NCBI RefSeq assembly: GCF_003001675.1
Contig: NZ_PVYW01000005.1
Span: 310,001 to 374,000, forward strand
Reading direction: 5' to 3'
DNA from: Cohnella sp. SGD-V74
GTDB taxonomy: Bacteria > Bacillota > Bacilli > Paenibacillales > Paenibacillaceae
Length of the DNA stretch: 64,000 nucleotides
Under the pieces are notes generated by a model. The model ran no database searches. It worked only from the letters and a program-made list of their open reading frames with translations, and had not been told where the DNA came from. Position 1 is the stretch's first letter; each line of letters starts with the position of its first letter. Shown here piece after piece: positions 44,953 through 53,650 of the stretch. Made by a program: the position numbers and the translations under genes.

Positions 44953-45004
44953 CGCCGAAAAACCGTCGAGGCAGCGAATCGAGCCGTCCGACGGTTTTTC
45001 GGCG
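44953..45004. terminator. bidirectional terminator after pflA
   Basis: CGCCGAAAAACCGTCG (44953-44968) pairs perfectly with CGACGGTTTTTCGGCG (44989-45004). The A and T runs lie within the stem, so it can work for both converging operons. Confidence 0.8.
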
Positions 45005-45025
45005 TACTATTCGCCGCAACGGAGG

Positions 45026-45934
45026 TTATACCGTGATCACGACGTTTCCTTTTTTACGGCCTCCGTCCACATAAGCATGCGCCTCCGCCATACGTTCGAG
45101 CGGATAGCGCCGATCGATTACCGCTTTTATTTTCCCCGATTCATAGAGATCCTTGAGCAGCAGCAAATCCTCCGGAAGCTCCTTGGCGACGCCTTGTCCT
45201 TCGACTGTGATGTATTGACCGTCCTTGGCCAGCACCTTCCGGCCAGCCGACTTGGTCGTTCGTCCGACCGCGTCGAACACCACGTCATAACGTTCCTTCG
45301 TCCGGGTGAAATCTTCCCGGGTATAATCGACGACCTTATCGGCGCCGAGAGACTTCACGAGTTCCGCGTTAGCGCCGCTGCACACGGCCGTAACCTCCGC
45401 TCCGAACGCTTTGGCCAGCAGTACCGCAGACGTTCCTACAGATCCGGAGGCTCCGTAGACGAGCGCTTTCTGCCCGGCCCGAAGACGCGCTTTGCGGAAG
45501 AAGTGCAGCGCCGTCGTCCCTCCGAACGACAGAGCGACCGCTTCCTCGTAAGTCGCGTTGGCCGGCATAGGGGCGACGACTCCGGTTTCTCTTACGCAGG
45601 CGTACTCCGCGTAGGCGCCCATTTTGAACCCCGTCATCGCGAACACCGAATCCCCCGGCTTGAATCGCTTGACGTTCCGGCCGACCGCTTCGACCTCCCC
45701 CGCCAGCTCGACGCCGAGAATCGGATTTCTCGGTCTTCGCACGCCGAGAATGAGCCGCATCGGGAGCCAGAAGAGAGGCGGGCTTCTAAAGCCGCGAATG
45801 CGGCAATCTCCCGAAGTGACCGTAGTCGCGCGAACTCTGATCAGCAGCTCGTTGGGCTTGGGCGCCGGCTTGGGGGCTTCTTTAAGCTCCAGCACGTCCG
45901 GCGGTCCGTATTTTCCGCATATGATCGCTCTCAC
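45026..45934 (-). CDS. MDR superfamily oxidoreductase (quinone oxidoreductase-like)
   Basis: A 302-residue NAD(P)H-dependent medium-chain dehydrogenase/reductase of the zinc-free group: GroES-like domain with GVELAGEVEAVG and FKPGDSVFAM, then a Rossmann fold with VYGASGSVGTSAVLLAKAFGAEV. The zinc-ligand cysteines are absent. Start GTG 45934 follows AGGAGGC. It stands alone; the substrate cannot be named. Confidence 0.9.
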   Translation of the reverse strand: MRAIICGKYGPPDVLELKEAPKPAPKPNELLIRVRATTVTSGDCRIRGFRSPPLFWLPMRLILGVRRPRNPILGVELAGEVEAVGRNVKRFKPGDSVFAMTGFKMGAYAEYACVRETGVVAPMPANATYEEAVALSFGGTTALHFFRKARLRAGQKALVYGASGSVGTSAVLLAKAFGAEVTAVCSGANAELVKSLGADKVVDYTREDFTRTKERYDVVFDAVGRTTKSAGRKVLAKDGQYITVEGQGVAKELPEDLLLLKDLYESGKIKAVIDRRYPLERMAEAHAYVDGGRKKGNVVITV

Positions 45935-46045
45935 GAAACAGCCTCCTAAACGATGCTTTTGGGATCATCATACAGGGAGGGCTCCCGGTCGAACAGCTAC
46001 TTAAGTACGGTTATTCGAAGAGGCGAATTGGCGCAGGCCAGAATT

Positions 46046-46075
46046 TTGACAAGACGTTGCGATACGTGATACGTT
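46046..46075 (+). promoter_or_regulatory. promoter of the DUF1801 gene
   Basis: TTGACA (46046-46051), 18 bp, TACGTT (46070-46075). It sets transcription near 46082, which supports the GTG 46105 start over the upstream TTG 46057. Confidence 0.5.
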
Positions 46076-46104
46076 GTTTGCAAAACCGAGCATGCAAGGG
46101 AGCC

Positions 46105-46536
46105 GTGGATCGCATCGCGTACGAACTGAAAACAAAAGAAACCGACAGCAGCGTCATCGAGTTTATCGACAACGTGGATCACCCCAAAAAGCGGGAGGAC
46201 GCGTACAAGCTGCTCGATATTTTCTCCGAGGTAACCGGCTATCCGGCGAAAATGTGGGGACCGAGCATTATCGGATTCGGTTCGTACCACTACAAGTACG
46301 CCAGCGGTCATGAAGGAGATGCTCCGTTGGCCGGCTTCTCCCCGAGGAAAGCCAAGCTCAGCCTGTACTTTGCACCGGAAGAGCCGGAGCGGGAAGCTCA
46401 GCTGCAGAGGCTGGGGAAGCATACGACCGGCAAGTCGTGCGTCTACGTCAACAAGCTGGACGATATCGACATCGAGGTTTTGAAAGAGATGATCAAGCAA
46501 TCGATGGAGTTCACGAAACGCATGTACCCGGATTGA
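46105..46536 (+). CDS. DUF1801 domain protein
   Basis: A 143-residue cytosolic protein of the DUF1801/YdhG-like family: AYELKTKETDSSVIEFI, KKREDAYKLLDIF, VTGYPAKMWGPSIIGFG, YHYKYASGHEGD and FSPRKAKLSLYF are the family's standard segments. GTG 46105 matches where family members begin and has AAGGGAG close upstream, though the spacing is short. Function unknown; the fold is used in iron chaperone-like proteins. Confidence 0.85.
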   Translation: MDRIAYELKTKETDSSVIEFIDNVDHPKKREDAYKLLDIFSEVTGYPAKMWGPSIIGFGSYHYKYASGHEGDAPLAGFSPRKAKLSLYFAPEEPEREAQLQRLGKHTTGKSCVYVNKLDDIDIEVLKEMIKQSMEFTKRMYPD

Positions 46537-46545
46537 TTCCGAAAA

Positions 46546-46596
46546 AAGAGCCCGGAGGAGCATGGCGGCGAAAGCCGCCGGCTCTTCCGGGCTTTT
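46546..46596. terminator. bidirectional terminator between DUF1801 and aldolase genes
   Basis: AAAAGAGCCCGGAGGAGC and GCTCTTCCGGGCTTTT form an extended stem with an inner GGCGGC-GAAA-GCCGCC tip. Confidence 0.85.
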
Positions 46597-46600
46597 GTCT

Positions 46601-47887
46601 TTACAGCTTAAACGCGATCTCCAGGTCGCGGATTTGCTCCGGACCGATGTGCGCGATGTCTCCGAGGCAGCCGGCCGACAGGATCGCTTTGGCGCTGTAT
46701 TCGGCGACCTCGAGCCGGTCGAAGGCGTTGAGCAGGTTCTGGCCGGTGACGATGACGCAGTTGTTCTCCACGATGGCGATCGGGGTATCTTTCGTAAAAC
46801 GGGCCGCGGTGCCTTCGGTGTCGCGATAGACGGCGTCGAAGGGCAGCTTGGGCGTCTGCCGCATCAAAATGTAGCTTTCCGGAATCGTCCGCGAGTCCAA
46901 GGTGCGATCGGTCACGGCGAAAGCCATTACGTTGGGCGGATGGGCGATAATGACGCTGTCGATGTGCGGATGCAGCTCGTAGATGCGCCGGTGCAGATGA
47001 ACGGAACGGCTCGGCGTCTTGCCGGCTTCGGCCGCCCCGCCTTCGACGCGCACGAGATCTTCCGGCTCCAGGTATTTGCGATCGGCCCCGTATGGGGTGA
47101 TGACGAACGAACCGTCCGCGAGCCTGTGGGAGAAGGTGCCCTGCGTGCTCGTGAACAGGCGCTGGTCGTAGGAGCGCTTGATGAGCGTGCACATGTCCCG
47201 GCGAATGGCGAGCTCTTCCGTTCCGTACGATTCCGGGACGAACTCGCCGAGCTCCGGTTCGTCGCCGCCTTCGATGGCGCGGAATTGTTCGTCCGACAGC
47301 AGCGCCGGGGCGCCGATTCTGCGGGCGTTGATCTCCAGACGCGCGCAGAAATCGAGCGTCTCGAAGCGTTGGAACGCCTGGAACAGATCCGTTCCCCCGA
47401 CGACGACGCCATGGTTTTCGAGCATCACCGAATCGATGCCGCGCTTGAATACGGCCGCGATGTTCTCGCCCAGCTCGCGGCTGCCGGGAAGCGCGTATTC
47501 CGCCATGCCGATCTCGCCGCAAATTTGCCGCTCGTTAGGCAGCAGCCGCGTATCGGGAATGCGTCTGACGATGCTGAAGGAGACGAGAGCGGGAGGGTGC
47601 GCGTGCACGACCGCGCGCAGGTCCGGCCGCGCATCGTAGATGAGCCGGTGGAACGGAAACTCGCTCGAAGGGCGATGATGCCCGACGACCGTTCCGTCCG
47701 GCTTGACGCATACGATATCGCTTCGCGTCAGAGCGCCTTTATCGACGCCCGCCGGCGTAATCCATATTTGATTTTGTTCGTCCAGGATCGACAGATTGCC
47801 CCCGGAGGTCGTCGTCATGCCGTACCCGTATATCCGGTCCATCATAAGAAGTATTTGATCCGCGGGATGAAGCAGATCGCAGCGCAT
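46601..47887 (-). CDS. fused tandem class II aldolase/adducin-domain protein
   Basis: A 428-residue protein made of two class II aldolase domains. The first (residues 1-210) has the zinc and substrate motifs SGGNLSI, SSEFPFHRLIY, VVHAHPP and a later His in ENHGVVVGG. The second (about 220-428) is a divergent copy: TQGTFSHRL, RSVHLHRRIY, IIAHPP and ENNCVIVTGQ, where Asn-Asn-Cys replaces the last His region. Ordinary family members are ~210-230 residues and tetrameric; this is a built-in dimer. It resembles ribulose/fuculose-phosphate aldolases and MtnB dehydratases; the substrate is unknown. Confidence 0.82.
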   Translation of the reverse strand: MRCDLLHPADQILLMMDRIYGYGMTTTSGGNLSILDEQNQIWITPAGVDKGALTRSDIVCVKPDGTVVGHHRPSSEFPFHRLIYDARPDLRAVVHAHPPALVSFSIVRRIPDTRLLPNERQICGEIGMAEYALPGSRELGENIAAVFKRGIDSVMLENHGVVVGGTDLFQAFQRFETLDFCARLEINARRIGAPALLSDEQFRAIEGGDEPELGEFVPESYGTEELAIRRDMCTLIKRSYDQRLFTSTQGTFSHRLADGSFVITPYGADRKYLEPEDLVRVEGGAAEAGKTPSRSVHLHRRIYELHPHIDSVIIAHPPNVMAFAVTDRTLDSRTIPESYILMRQTPKLPFDAVYRDTEGTAARFTKDTPIAIVENNCVIVTGQNLLNAFDRLEVAEYSAKAILSAGCLGDIAHIGPEQIRDLEIAFKL

Positions 47888-47999
47888 GCCAAGCCCCTCC
47901 TTGTGTCGCGTATGTTTTCTTCCCTAATGTACCATACAATCGGATTTCCGACTGTTAAGAAAGTCATAATCCCGCGCATCGTTCGAAAATTCGCCCAAA

Positions 48000-48042
48000 T
48001 GTGAGCATCGCTACAGAAATCCGGACAAAGCGGGAATATACT
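48000..48042 (+). promoter_or_regulatory. Fnr-like promoter of the universal stress protein gene
   Basis: TGTGA-GCATCG-CTACA (48000-48015) keeps one perfect and one weaker Fnr half-site. TATACT (48037-48042) puts the start near 48049, so the site is again centred at -41.5. Confidence 0.6.
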
Positions 48043-48070
48043 AGAAGCAACACACGAGGAGGGGATCCGC

Positions 48071-48502
48071 ATGACCTACCACCACGTATTGGCCGCTTAC
48101 GATGGATCCAAGGCGTCGAACAAGGCGCTCAGCCACGCCGTCAAGCTCGTCGAGAGCCGTCCGGGCAGCAAGCTTACCGTCGCCCACGTCATCGCGAGAC
48201 CGCCGTACGCTTTCGAGGGATTCGGGATGGTGATGCCGAGCGGTTACGAGGAACGGATGAAGGAATATCAGGACGGCCTGGTTCGTCAAGCGGAGGAGGC
48301 GATTAAGGAGCTGCCTTACGCGAAAGCGGTCGTTCTCGACGGCGCGCCGTCCGCGGCCATCCTGGAGTATGCCAGGGAATACTGCTGCGATCTGATCGTC
48401 ATCGGCAACAGGGGGCTTGGACCGATCCGGGAGTGGATGCTCGGCAGCGTCAGCCACTCCGTCGTGCAGCAAGCCCAAATTCCGGTGCTGGTCGTGAAGT
48501 GA
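48071..48502 (+). CDS. universal stress protein, UspA family
   Basis: A 143-residue protein with the Usp fold and the ATP-binding motif GNRGLGPIREWMLGSVSHSV (G2xG9xGS type, about residues 110-130). GAGGAGGGG precedes the ATG. An Fnr-like promoter suggests it is made when oxygen is low, as for many Usp proteins. Confidence 0.93.
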   Translation: MTYHHVLAAYDGSKASNKALSHAVKLVESRPGSKLTVAHVIARPPYAFEGFGMVMPSGYEERMKEYQDGLVRQAEEAIKELPYAKAVVLDGAPSAAILEYAREYCCDLIVIGNRGLGPIREWMLGSVSHSVVQQAQIPVLVVK

Positions 48503-48563
48503 CGGCGCGCCATAGGAAAAAGAGTCCGTAACGAGTACGGACTCCGGGACGGGTCTGTTCGGC

Positions 48564-48935
48564 TCACAGCCAGGATCTCGGATAGTAGCAGCCGCAGCTT
48601 CTGGCCTTGTGATAGCTTTCCGTTCTGGAATCGCTTCTGTGACCGCGCTCTGGGGCTCCGCAGGATTTCTCCTTGCGGTCGTGACCTGCGCTGCGCTTGC
48701 CGCAAGACTTATGGTGCTCATGGGACTTATGCTTGTCGCAGGATTTGTGCTTGTCATGGGACTTATTCTTGTCGCAGGATTTGTGTTTGTCGTGAGACTT
48801 GTGCTTGTCGTGGGACTTATGCTTGTCGCAGGACTTGTGTTTGTCATGCGACTTGTGCTTGTCATGGGATTTGTGCTTGTCGCAGGATTTATGCTTGTCG
48901 TGGGATTTGTGCTTGTCTCGACATCCGCAACTCAT
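48564..48935 (-). CDS. DKHKS(C/H) hexapeptide-repeat protein, putative metal binder
   Basis: A 123-residue protein of extreme composition. After MSCGCR, about twelve hexapeptides DKHKSC or DKHKSH follow (residues about 7-80), in the rhythm C-H-H or C-H; then a Lys/Arg/Ser tail with further CG motifs and a C-terminal CGCYYPRSWL. Roughly half of the residues are Lys, His, Cys or Asp, suited to zinc, copper or cadmium. Start ATG 48935 follows GAGGTG; a GTG at 48944 is possible. It lies 188 bases after a zinc-type ATPase on the same strand. It could be a metal buffer or a spore-coat-like protein; I know no close family. Confidence 0.75.
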   Translation of the reverse strand: MSCGCRDKHKSHDKHKSCDKHKSHDKHKSHDKHKSCDKHKSHDKHKSHDKHKSCDKNKSHDKHKSCDKHKSHEHHKSCGKRSAGHDRKEKSCGAPERGHRSDSRTESYHKARSCGCYYPRSWL

Positions 48936-49122
48936 AGGGCTCACCTCGATTCTCCGGAGAATACTAGAGTATATGAGGGACCCGTCCGCATCGCTTGTAC
49001 CCTTGGCCGACCCGAAGAAAAATGGAGGAATGCATAGCTGCGCGATGCGGTTGAGGGCGGGGGCGGAGATGATTCGTTCCGCGGCAAAGCCGCCCGGAGG
49101 CGGCTGAGAAACTTTCGTCTAT

Positions 49123-51360
49123 CTATCTTTTTCGTTCGATCAGAATCGTGAGACTGACTAGAGTGACGAATACGGTCGCGCCCATATCGGACAGGATGGC
49201 GAACCACAGCGTAAGCCATCCGGGGAGGGTGAGCAGCAGCGCGGCCAGCTTTAACCCGAGCGAGACCGCGATGTTGAAGCGGATCGTCCGGTTGACGCGC
49301 TTGGCCGTGCGGATCGCCTCCGGCAGTTTCCCGAGATGGTCCTGCATAAGCACGACGTCGGCGGTTTCGATGGCGCTGTCCGTTCCTTTGCCCATTGCGA
49401 TGCCCAGACTCGCGGACGCGAGCGCCGGAGCGTCGTTGATGCCGTCCCCGATCATGCCCACGATCCCTTCCTCGGAGAGACGTTTGACCTTCGCGACTTT
49501 CTCCTCCGGCAGCAGATTGCCGTATGCTTCGTCTACCCCGACTGCCTTGGCGACTTTCTCCGCGGTCTTCGCATGGTCCCCGGTCAGCATGACGGCGCGC
49601 CGGATGCCTTGGCGGCGCAGGGCGGAGAGGACGGAGGCGCTCTCCTCGCGGATTTCGTCGGCGATGCCGAACAGACCCAGGACGGAGGCGCGGTCGGCGA
49701 CGAGCACGATAGTGAGTCCGTCCTGCTTGTAACTATCGATCTCCTCGCGTACAGGCGCGGGAATGTCGAAATGCTCGACGATGTTCTCGTTGCCGAGCCA
49801 GTACGTCTCGCCTTCGCATTCGGCGACGGCTCCGCGGCCGGGAACCGCCCGCGTATCGATCGCTTCCGGAATCGCCGCGCCGGCCCGTTCGACTTCTTTC
49901 ATGATCGCCTTGGCCAGAGGATGGGAGGACGTCTTCTCGATCGCACCGGCGACGGAGAGGAAGCGCTTCTGGTCATACGCGGTCATTCTCTCGACGTGCG
50001 GCTCGCCCTTGGTCAGCGTTCCCGTCTTGTCGAACGCCAGCGTATCCAGCTTGCCGAGCTGCTCGAGATGTACGCCTCCTTTAACGAGAATGCCGTTGCG
50101 GGCGCTGCGCGCGATGCCGGACAGGATGGCGATCGGGGAAGAGAGAATAAGCGCGCAAGGACAACCTACGATCAAGACGGCCAATCCCTGGTACAGACAT
50201 TTCGTCCAATCCCCGTCCAGCAGCAGCGGAGGGACGAGGACGACAAGCGCTGCAACGATCATGATGAGCGGCGTATAATATTTGGCGAAACGGTCGATGA
50301 ACAGCTCTGTCGGCGTCTTCGTCTCCTGCGCTTCCTCGACGAGGTGCAAAATGCGGGCGAGCGAGGAATCTTTGTACGCTTTGCCGATGCGTACGCGAAT
50401 GACGCCTTCGTTGTTGATGCTTCCTCCGAACACCGGATCACCTTCGGCTTTCTCCAGCGGCAGCGATTCGCCGGTAATGGCCGCCTCGTTCACCGAGCTT
50501 CTTCCGAAGACGACCGCGCCGTCCGAAGGAATCTTCTCGCCGGGCTTGACGACGACCGTATCGCCGGCCCGCAGCGCCGCGATCGGCACGATCGTCTCCA
50601 CGCCGTCATCCAGCTTGGTCGCCTGTTTCGGCGCGACGCTGAGAAGACGCTCCATGGAGCGCCGGGCTTTCTCCATGCCGAGCCCTTCGAGCAGCTCGTT
50701 GACGCCGAACAGGATGGCGACGAGCGTCGCTTCCTTCCATTCGCCGATCGAGACGGCGCCGACGAGCGCGACCGTCATCAGCGTATCGATGTTGAATTTG
50801 AGCCGGAGCAGGTTTCTGGCGCCTTTGACGAAAGTGGCATACCCGCTGAGCGCAGCGGCGATCAAATAGAACGAGACGGCGACGGAGAAGGGGACCCGTC
50901 CGTCCATGACCAGCGCGGCGACGTAGATCGCGGCCGAAACGGCCAGTTGGACGATCATCCGCTTGTTGCCGTGTGCGTGGGCATGATCGTGTTCGTGAGC
51001 ATTCGCGCGGTTATGTTCATGAGCATCGCCAGCCTCATGACCGTGGCTATGCTCGTGTCCGTGACTACGGCGATGCCCGTGCTCTTGCTCGCGGCTATGT
51101 CCATGAGAATGCGCGCCACTGTTCTCGCCGGCCATTCCGCTTGCGGATTGCGCCGCGTCAGCCGCAGCTTCGACAAGATAAGCCCGGTCGCTCTTCAGAA
51201 TCTGCCTCACGCGATCGAGCTGCACCCGTTCGTCGAGCTTAAGCTTGCCGCTTGCGAAGCTCAGCGTGGCCGACTCTCCGTGATCCAACCGCTGTATTTC
51301 CTCTTCAAGCGTCCGGGCGCAATTCCCGCACGACAGCCCTTTAACCCGGTATTCGATCAT
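49123..51360 (-). CDS. zinc/cadmium-type P1B ATPase with His-rich linker
   Basis: A 745-residue metal-exporting ATPase. An N-terminal heavy-metal domain (VKGLSCGNCARTLEEE) is followed by a His-rich linker of about 55 residues (HSHGHSREQEHGHRRSHGHE and beyond), then the core with [32 protein letters not shown] and IGDGINDAPAL. It is host-like in composition, unlike the CadA in the transposon. Start ATG 51360 follows GGGAGAGG; the long frame to 52311 is a shadow of the germination gene. The linker suggests zinc buffering or sensing. Confidence 0.93.
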   Translation of the reverse strand: MIEYRVKGLSCGNCARTLEEEIQRLDHGESATLSFASGKLKLDERVQLDRVRQILKSDRAYLVEAAADAAQSASGMAGENSGAHSHGHSREQEHGHRRSHGHEHSHGHEAGDAHEHNRANAHEHDHAHAHGNKRMIVQLAVSAAIYVAALVMDGRVPFSVAVSFYLIAAALSGYATFVKGARNLLRLKFNIDTLMTVALVGAVSIGEWKEATLVAILFGVNELLEGLGMEKARRSMERLLSVAPKQATKLDDGVETIVPIAALRAGDTVVVKPGEKIPSDGAVVFGRSSVNEAAITGESLPLEKAEGDPVFGGSINNEGVIRVRIGKAYKDSSLARILHLVEEAQETKTPTELFIDRFAKYYTPLIMIVAALVVLVPPLLLDGDWTKCLYQGLAVLIVGCPCALILSSPIAILSGIARSARNGILVKGGVHLEQLGKLDTLAFDKTGTLTKGEPHVERMTAYDQKRFLSVAGAIEKTSSHPLAKAIMKEVERAGAAIPEAIDTRAVPGRGAVAECEGETYWLGNENIVEHFDIPAPVREEIDSYKQDGLTIVLVADRASVLGLFGIADEIREESASVLSALRRQGIRRAVMLTGDHAKTAEKVAKAVGVDEAYGNLLPEEKVAKVKRLSEEGIVGMIGDGINDAPALASASLGIAMGKGTDSAIETADVVLMQDHLGKLPEAIRTAKRVNRTIRFNIAVSLGLKLAALLLTLPGWLTLWFAILSDMGATVFVTLVSLTILIERKR

Positions 51361-51389
51361 GGCGATCCTCTCCCGCTGACGAATAATAA

Positions 51390-51434
51390 ATGAATACTTG
51401 CTCATATAATAATCCAAAGCAAGAGGCAAAACAA
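51390..51434 (-). promoter_or_regulatory. promoter and ArsR/CzrA-type operator of the zinc ATPase gene
   Basis: On the minus strand TTGTTT (51434-51429), 17 bp, TATTAT (51411-51406), followed by ATGA-GCAAGTAT-TCAT (51405-51390), which resembles SmtB/CzrA operators over the start site. No ArsR gene is adjacent. Confidence 0.6.
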
Positions 51435-51452
51435 GTCGATTCGCCCGAAATT

Positions 51453-52547
51453 TCACGAACGTTTTCCGTTTTTTTTGACAATGTCCGCCAGCAGAACGGC
51501 GAGCGGAATCGCGATGCCGAACGTCATGCCGTAGTAAGGCCAAGGCTTCAGCGTGTTGAGGAAGAAGACGGCGTTCGGCTGTGCCGAGCCGGCCAGCACC
51601 AGGCCGATCAGCGACAAGGCGATCAGCAGACTGCGGTAATCGTTCAACCGGAACACGCCGGCCAGACCGTCGGCGGTGACGAACAGGAGCAAGGTGAGCC
51701 GAAAGAAAATGGTGAGATACCATAATACGCCGACGATCACTTCGAAGCGCTCGTAGAAATCGCCGTAGCTGATCGTCGTCACGACGGTGTAGCTGGGGAA
51801 GATCATATTCGCCACGAGAGCTTCTCCCAATACGCCGATCGACAGCAGGGTCATGAACAGGAACATGCTTCCGCTGACGAGGGCGCTTCCGGCGAGCAGC
51901 GATTTCCACTTTCGGATATTGTTCGCATAGGGCGCAAGGAAGAGCAGGAAAGCCGTCTCCACGTAAGGAAAGGCAAGCAGCGATATCGAAGCGTGCAACG
52001 GCGGCTTCCAGCCGTATTCGAGGATCGGCAGCAGCTGGGCCGGATTCGTGCCCGGTATGAGCGACAGGTAACCGAGGAAAAAAAGGAACAGAACGACGAA
52101 GAACAACAGTTCCGCCGCGCGTCCGATCGAGGCGATCCCGAGCTTCAGCGCGTACAGAACGGGCAGCAGCATGCCCGCCTGAATGACGATCGCCGGCGTT
52201 TCCGGGAAAAAAACGGTCGTCACGAATTCGCTTAAATCGGACAATACGAGCACGAAGATGAAAAACGGGTAACCGACAACGAATGCGAGCGTCAGCGCGC
52301 CGCCGAACCATTTTCCCAGCACCTTCTCCAAATATTCATGGAACGTCCTCCCTCGCAGCCGCTTCGCAAGCGCCGCGTACATCGGCACCAGCAGCATGTA
52401 GCCGGACAGGGCCAGAATTACGGATATCCAGGCATCCTGCTTCGCCATGGAGGCGAGCATTCCGGGAAGCAGGAGAAATGCGCTGCCCAACTGATGCAGA
52501 ATAAACCAAAGAGCAAGCTGCTTGGACGTCACCTTATGCGTCGTCAT
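51453..52547 (-). CDS. spore germination permease GerAB family, second copy
   Basis: A 364-residue membrane protein with about ten helices of the GerAB/amino-acid-permease group (HQLGSAFLLLPGMLASMAKQDAW at the start is a family mark; EYGWKPPLHASISLLAFPYVE is another). Such proteins form the nutrient-binding channel subunit of germinant receptors. It starts at ATG 52547 in a four-base overlap with the first copy. Two GerB-type subunits in one operon suggest alternative receptor forms. Confidence 0.9.
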   Translation of the reverse strand: MTTHKVTSKQLALWFILHQLGSAFLLLPGMLASMAKQDAWISVILALSGYMLLVPMYAALAKRLRGRTFHEYLEKVLGKWFGGALTLAFVVGYPFFIFVLVLSDLSEFVTTVFFPETPAIVIQAGMLLPVLYALKLGIASIGRAAELLFFVVLFLFFLGYLSLIPGTNPAQLLPILEYGWKPPLHASISLLAFPYVETAFLLFLAPYANNIRKWKSLLAGSALVSGSMFLFMTLLSIGVLGEALVANMIFPSYTVVTTISYGDFYERFEVIVGVLWYLTIFFRLTLLLFVTADGLAGVFRLNDYRSLLIALSLIGLVLAGSAQPNAVFFLNTLKPWPYYGMTFGIAIPLAVLLADIVKKNGKRS

Positions 52548-53632
52548 GGCGCACCTCCCGCGCTTCGGAATAGACGGCCGGACAGCCAGACGGCAAGCGG
52601 GAACGCCGCGCCGAACAGCAGGGCGTAGAACGGCCAGATGTTGAACAGCTCGAGCAAGGCCGTCATGTTCGGCCAGACAAGATTGGCGACGATCACGGCG
52701 ATCAGCGCGAGCGGGATCAGCAAAGCTTGGGGAGAATTCATTTGACAAGCGTGCGCCAGTCCGACGGACGACACGTGCATCAGCAGCGACAGGCGTATGA
52801 AAATCGCAATAAACCACAGAATGGTGATCAATACTTCGAATCGTTCGTAGAAATCCCCGACGCTGATCGTTCTCACGACGAAGTAGCTCGGGAACGAGAC
52901 GTTGGCGACGATCGCATCGCTGAGCGCCGCTACCGTGAACAGCGTCAACAGCAAAAAAATGCCGCCGCTGATCGCATGGCTGGCATAAACGGCCTTCCTC
53001 CAGGGCGCATAGCGAATGTATGGAAGAAAGAAGAGGAAGAGGACGCTTTCCAGGTAGGGGAAAGCCAATAACGGGAACGAGCCGCGCACGATCGGCTTCC
53101 ATCCGTATTCGAACACCGGGAGCAGATGAGCTCCGTCCAAGCTCGGGATCAAGGAGACGAACACGATGAACATCAGCGACAGCGCGATGGGAGACAGAAT
53201 TTCCACCGTTCTGCCGCATACGGCAACGCCGGCGCGGATCATATATACTACAGCGGCCATCATGAGGAAGTACGGCATTTCGACGGGCGTCTCCGGCATG
53301 AGCGAAGTGTTGATGAAGTCTCCCAAATTGCGCAAGGTCATCGTCAGGATCAGGAAAGGGCACAGCAGGCTGAACAGTCCGACAACGATTCTGCCCGCCG
53401 TTTGTCCCCACAGCGAGCCCAAATAGTCGCCGAACGACCGTTCTCCGATCCGCTTGGCGATGGCCAGGTACAAGGGGATGAGCAGCAGTTGGACGGCGAG
53501 CGCCGCGGGAACGGCCAGCCATGCGTCTTGTTTGGCCGCTGCAGCCAGCACGGACGGAAGGACGAGAAAGGAGCTTCCCAATTGATGCAGCATAAACCAG
53601 ATGGCCGCCTGTCTTCCGCTTAATTCATTCAC
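52544..53632 (-). CDS. spore germination permease GerAB family, first copy
   Basis: A 362-residue, ten-helix GerAB-type subunit, clearly paralogous to the next gene (HQLGSSFLVLPSVLAAAAKQDAW; VFEYGWKPIVRGSFPLLAFPYLE). GTG 53632 follows GAAGGGG. It should assemble with the GerA subunit encoded upstream and, if made, GerC. Confidence 0.9.
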   Translation of the reverse strand: MNELSGRQAAIWFMLHQLGSSFLVLPSVLAAAAKQDAWLAVPAALAVQLLLIPLYLAIAKRIGERSFGDYLGSLWGQTAGRIVVGLFSLLCPFLILTMTLRNLGDFINTSLMPETPVEMPYFLMMAAVVYMIRAGVAVCGRTVEILSPIALSLMFIVFVSLIPSLDGAHLLPVFEYGWKPIVRGSFPLLAFPYLESVLFLFFLPYIRYAPWRKAVYASHAISGGIFLLLTLFTVAALSDAIVANVSFPSYFVVRTISVGDFYERFEVLITILWFIAIFIRLSLLMHVSSVGLAHACQMNSPQALLIPLALIAVIVANLVWPNMTALLELFNIWPFYALLFGAAFPLAVWLSGRLFRSAGGAP

Positions 53633-53650
53633 GCGCTTAACCCCTTCTCT

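Noticed and set aside
48609-49037. A plus-strand hydrophobic repeat protein opposite the DKHKS gene
   Set aside because: It is the reverse reading of the hexapeptide repeat. No ribosome site, and the minus frame has one and a sensible Cys/His pattern.
49123-52311. A 1062-residue minus-strand protein combining the zinc ATPase with a long N-terminal part
   Set aside because: The first 317 codons are an antisense-free shadow of the germination permease in another frame. A ribosome site, promoter and the family start all point to ATG 51360.
51453-53522. A 689-residue permease with an Arg-rich N-terminal part
   Set aside because: The N-terminal half is a shadow of the other gerB gene; the true start with GGGAGGTG is ATG 52547.
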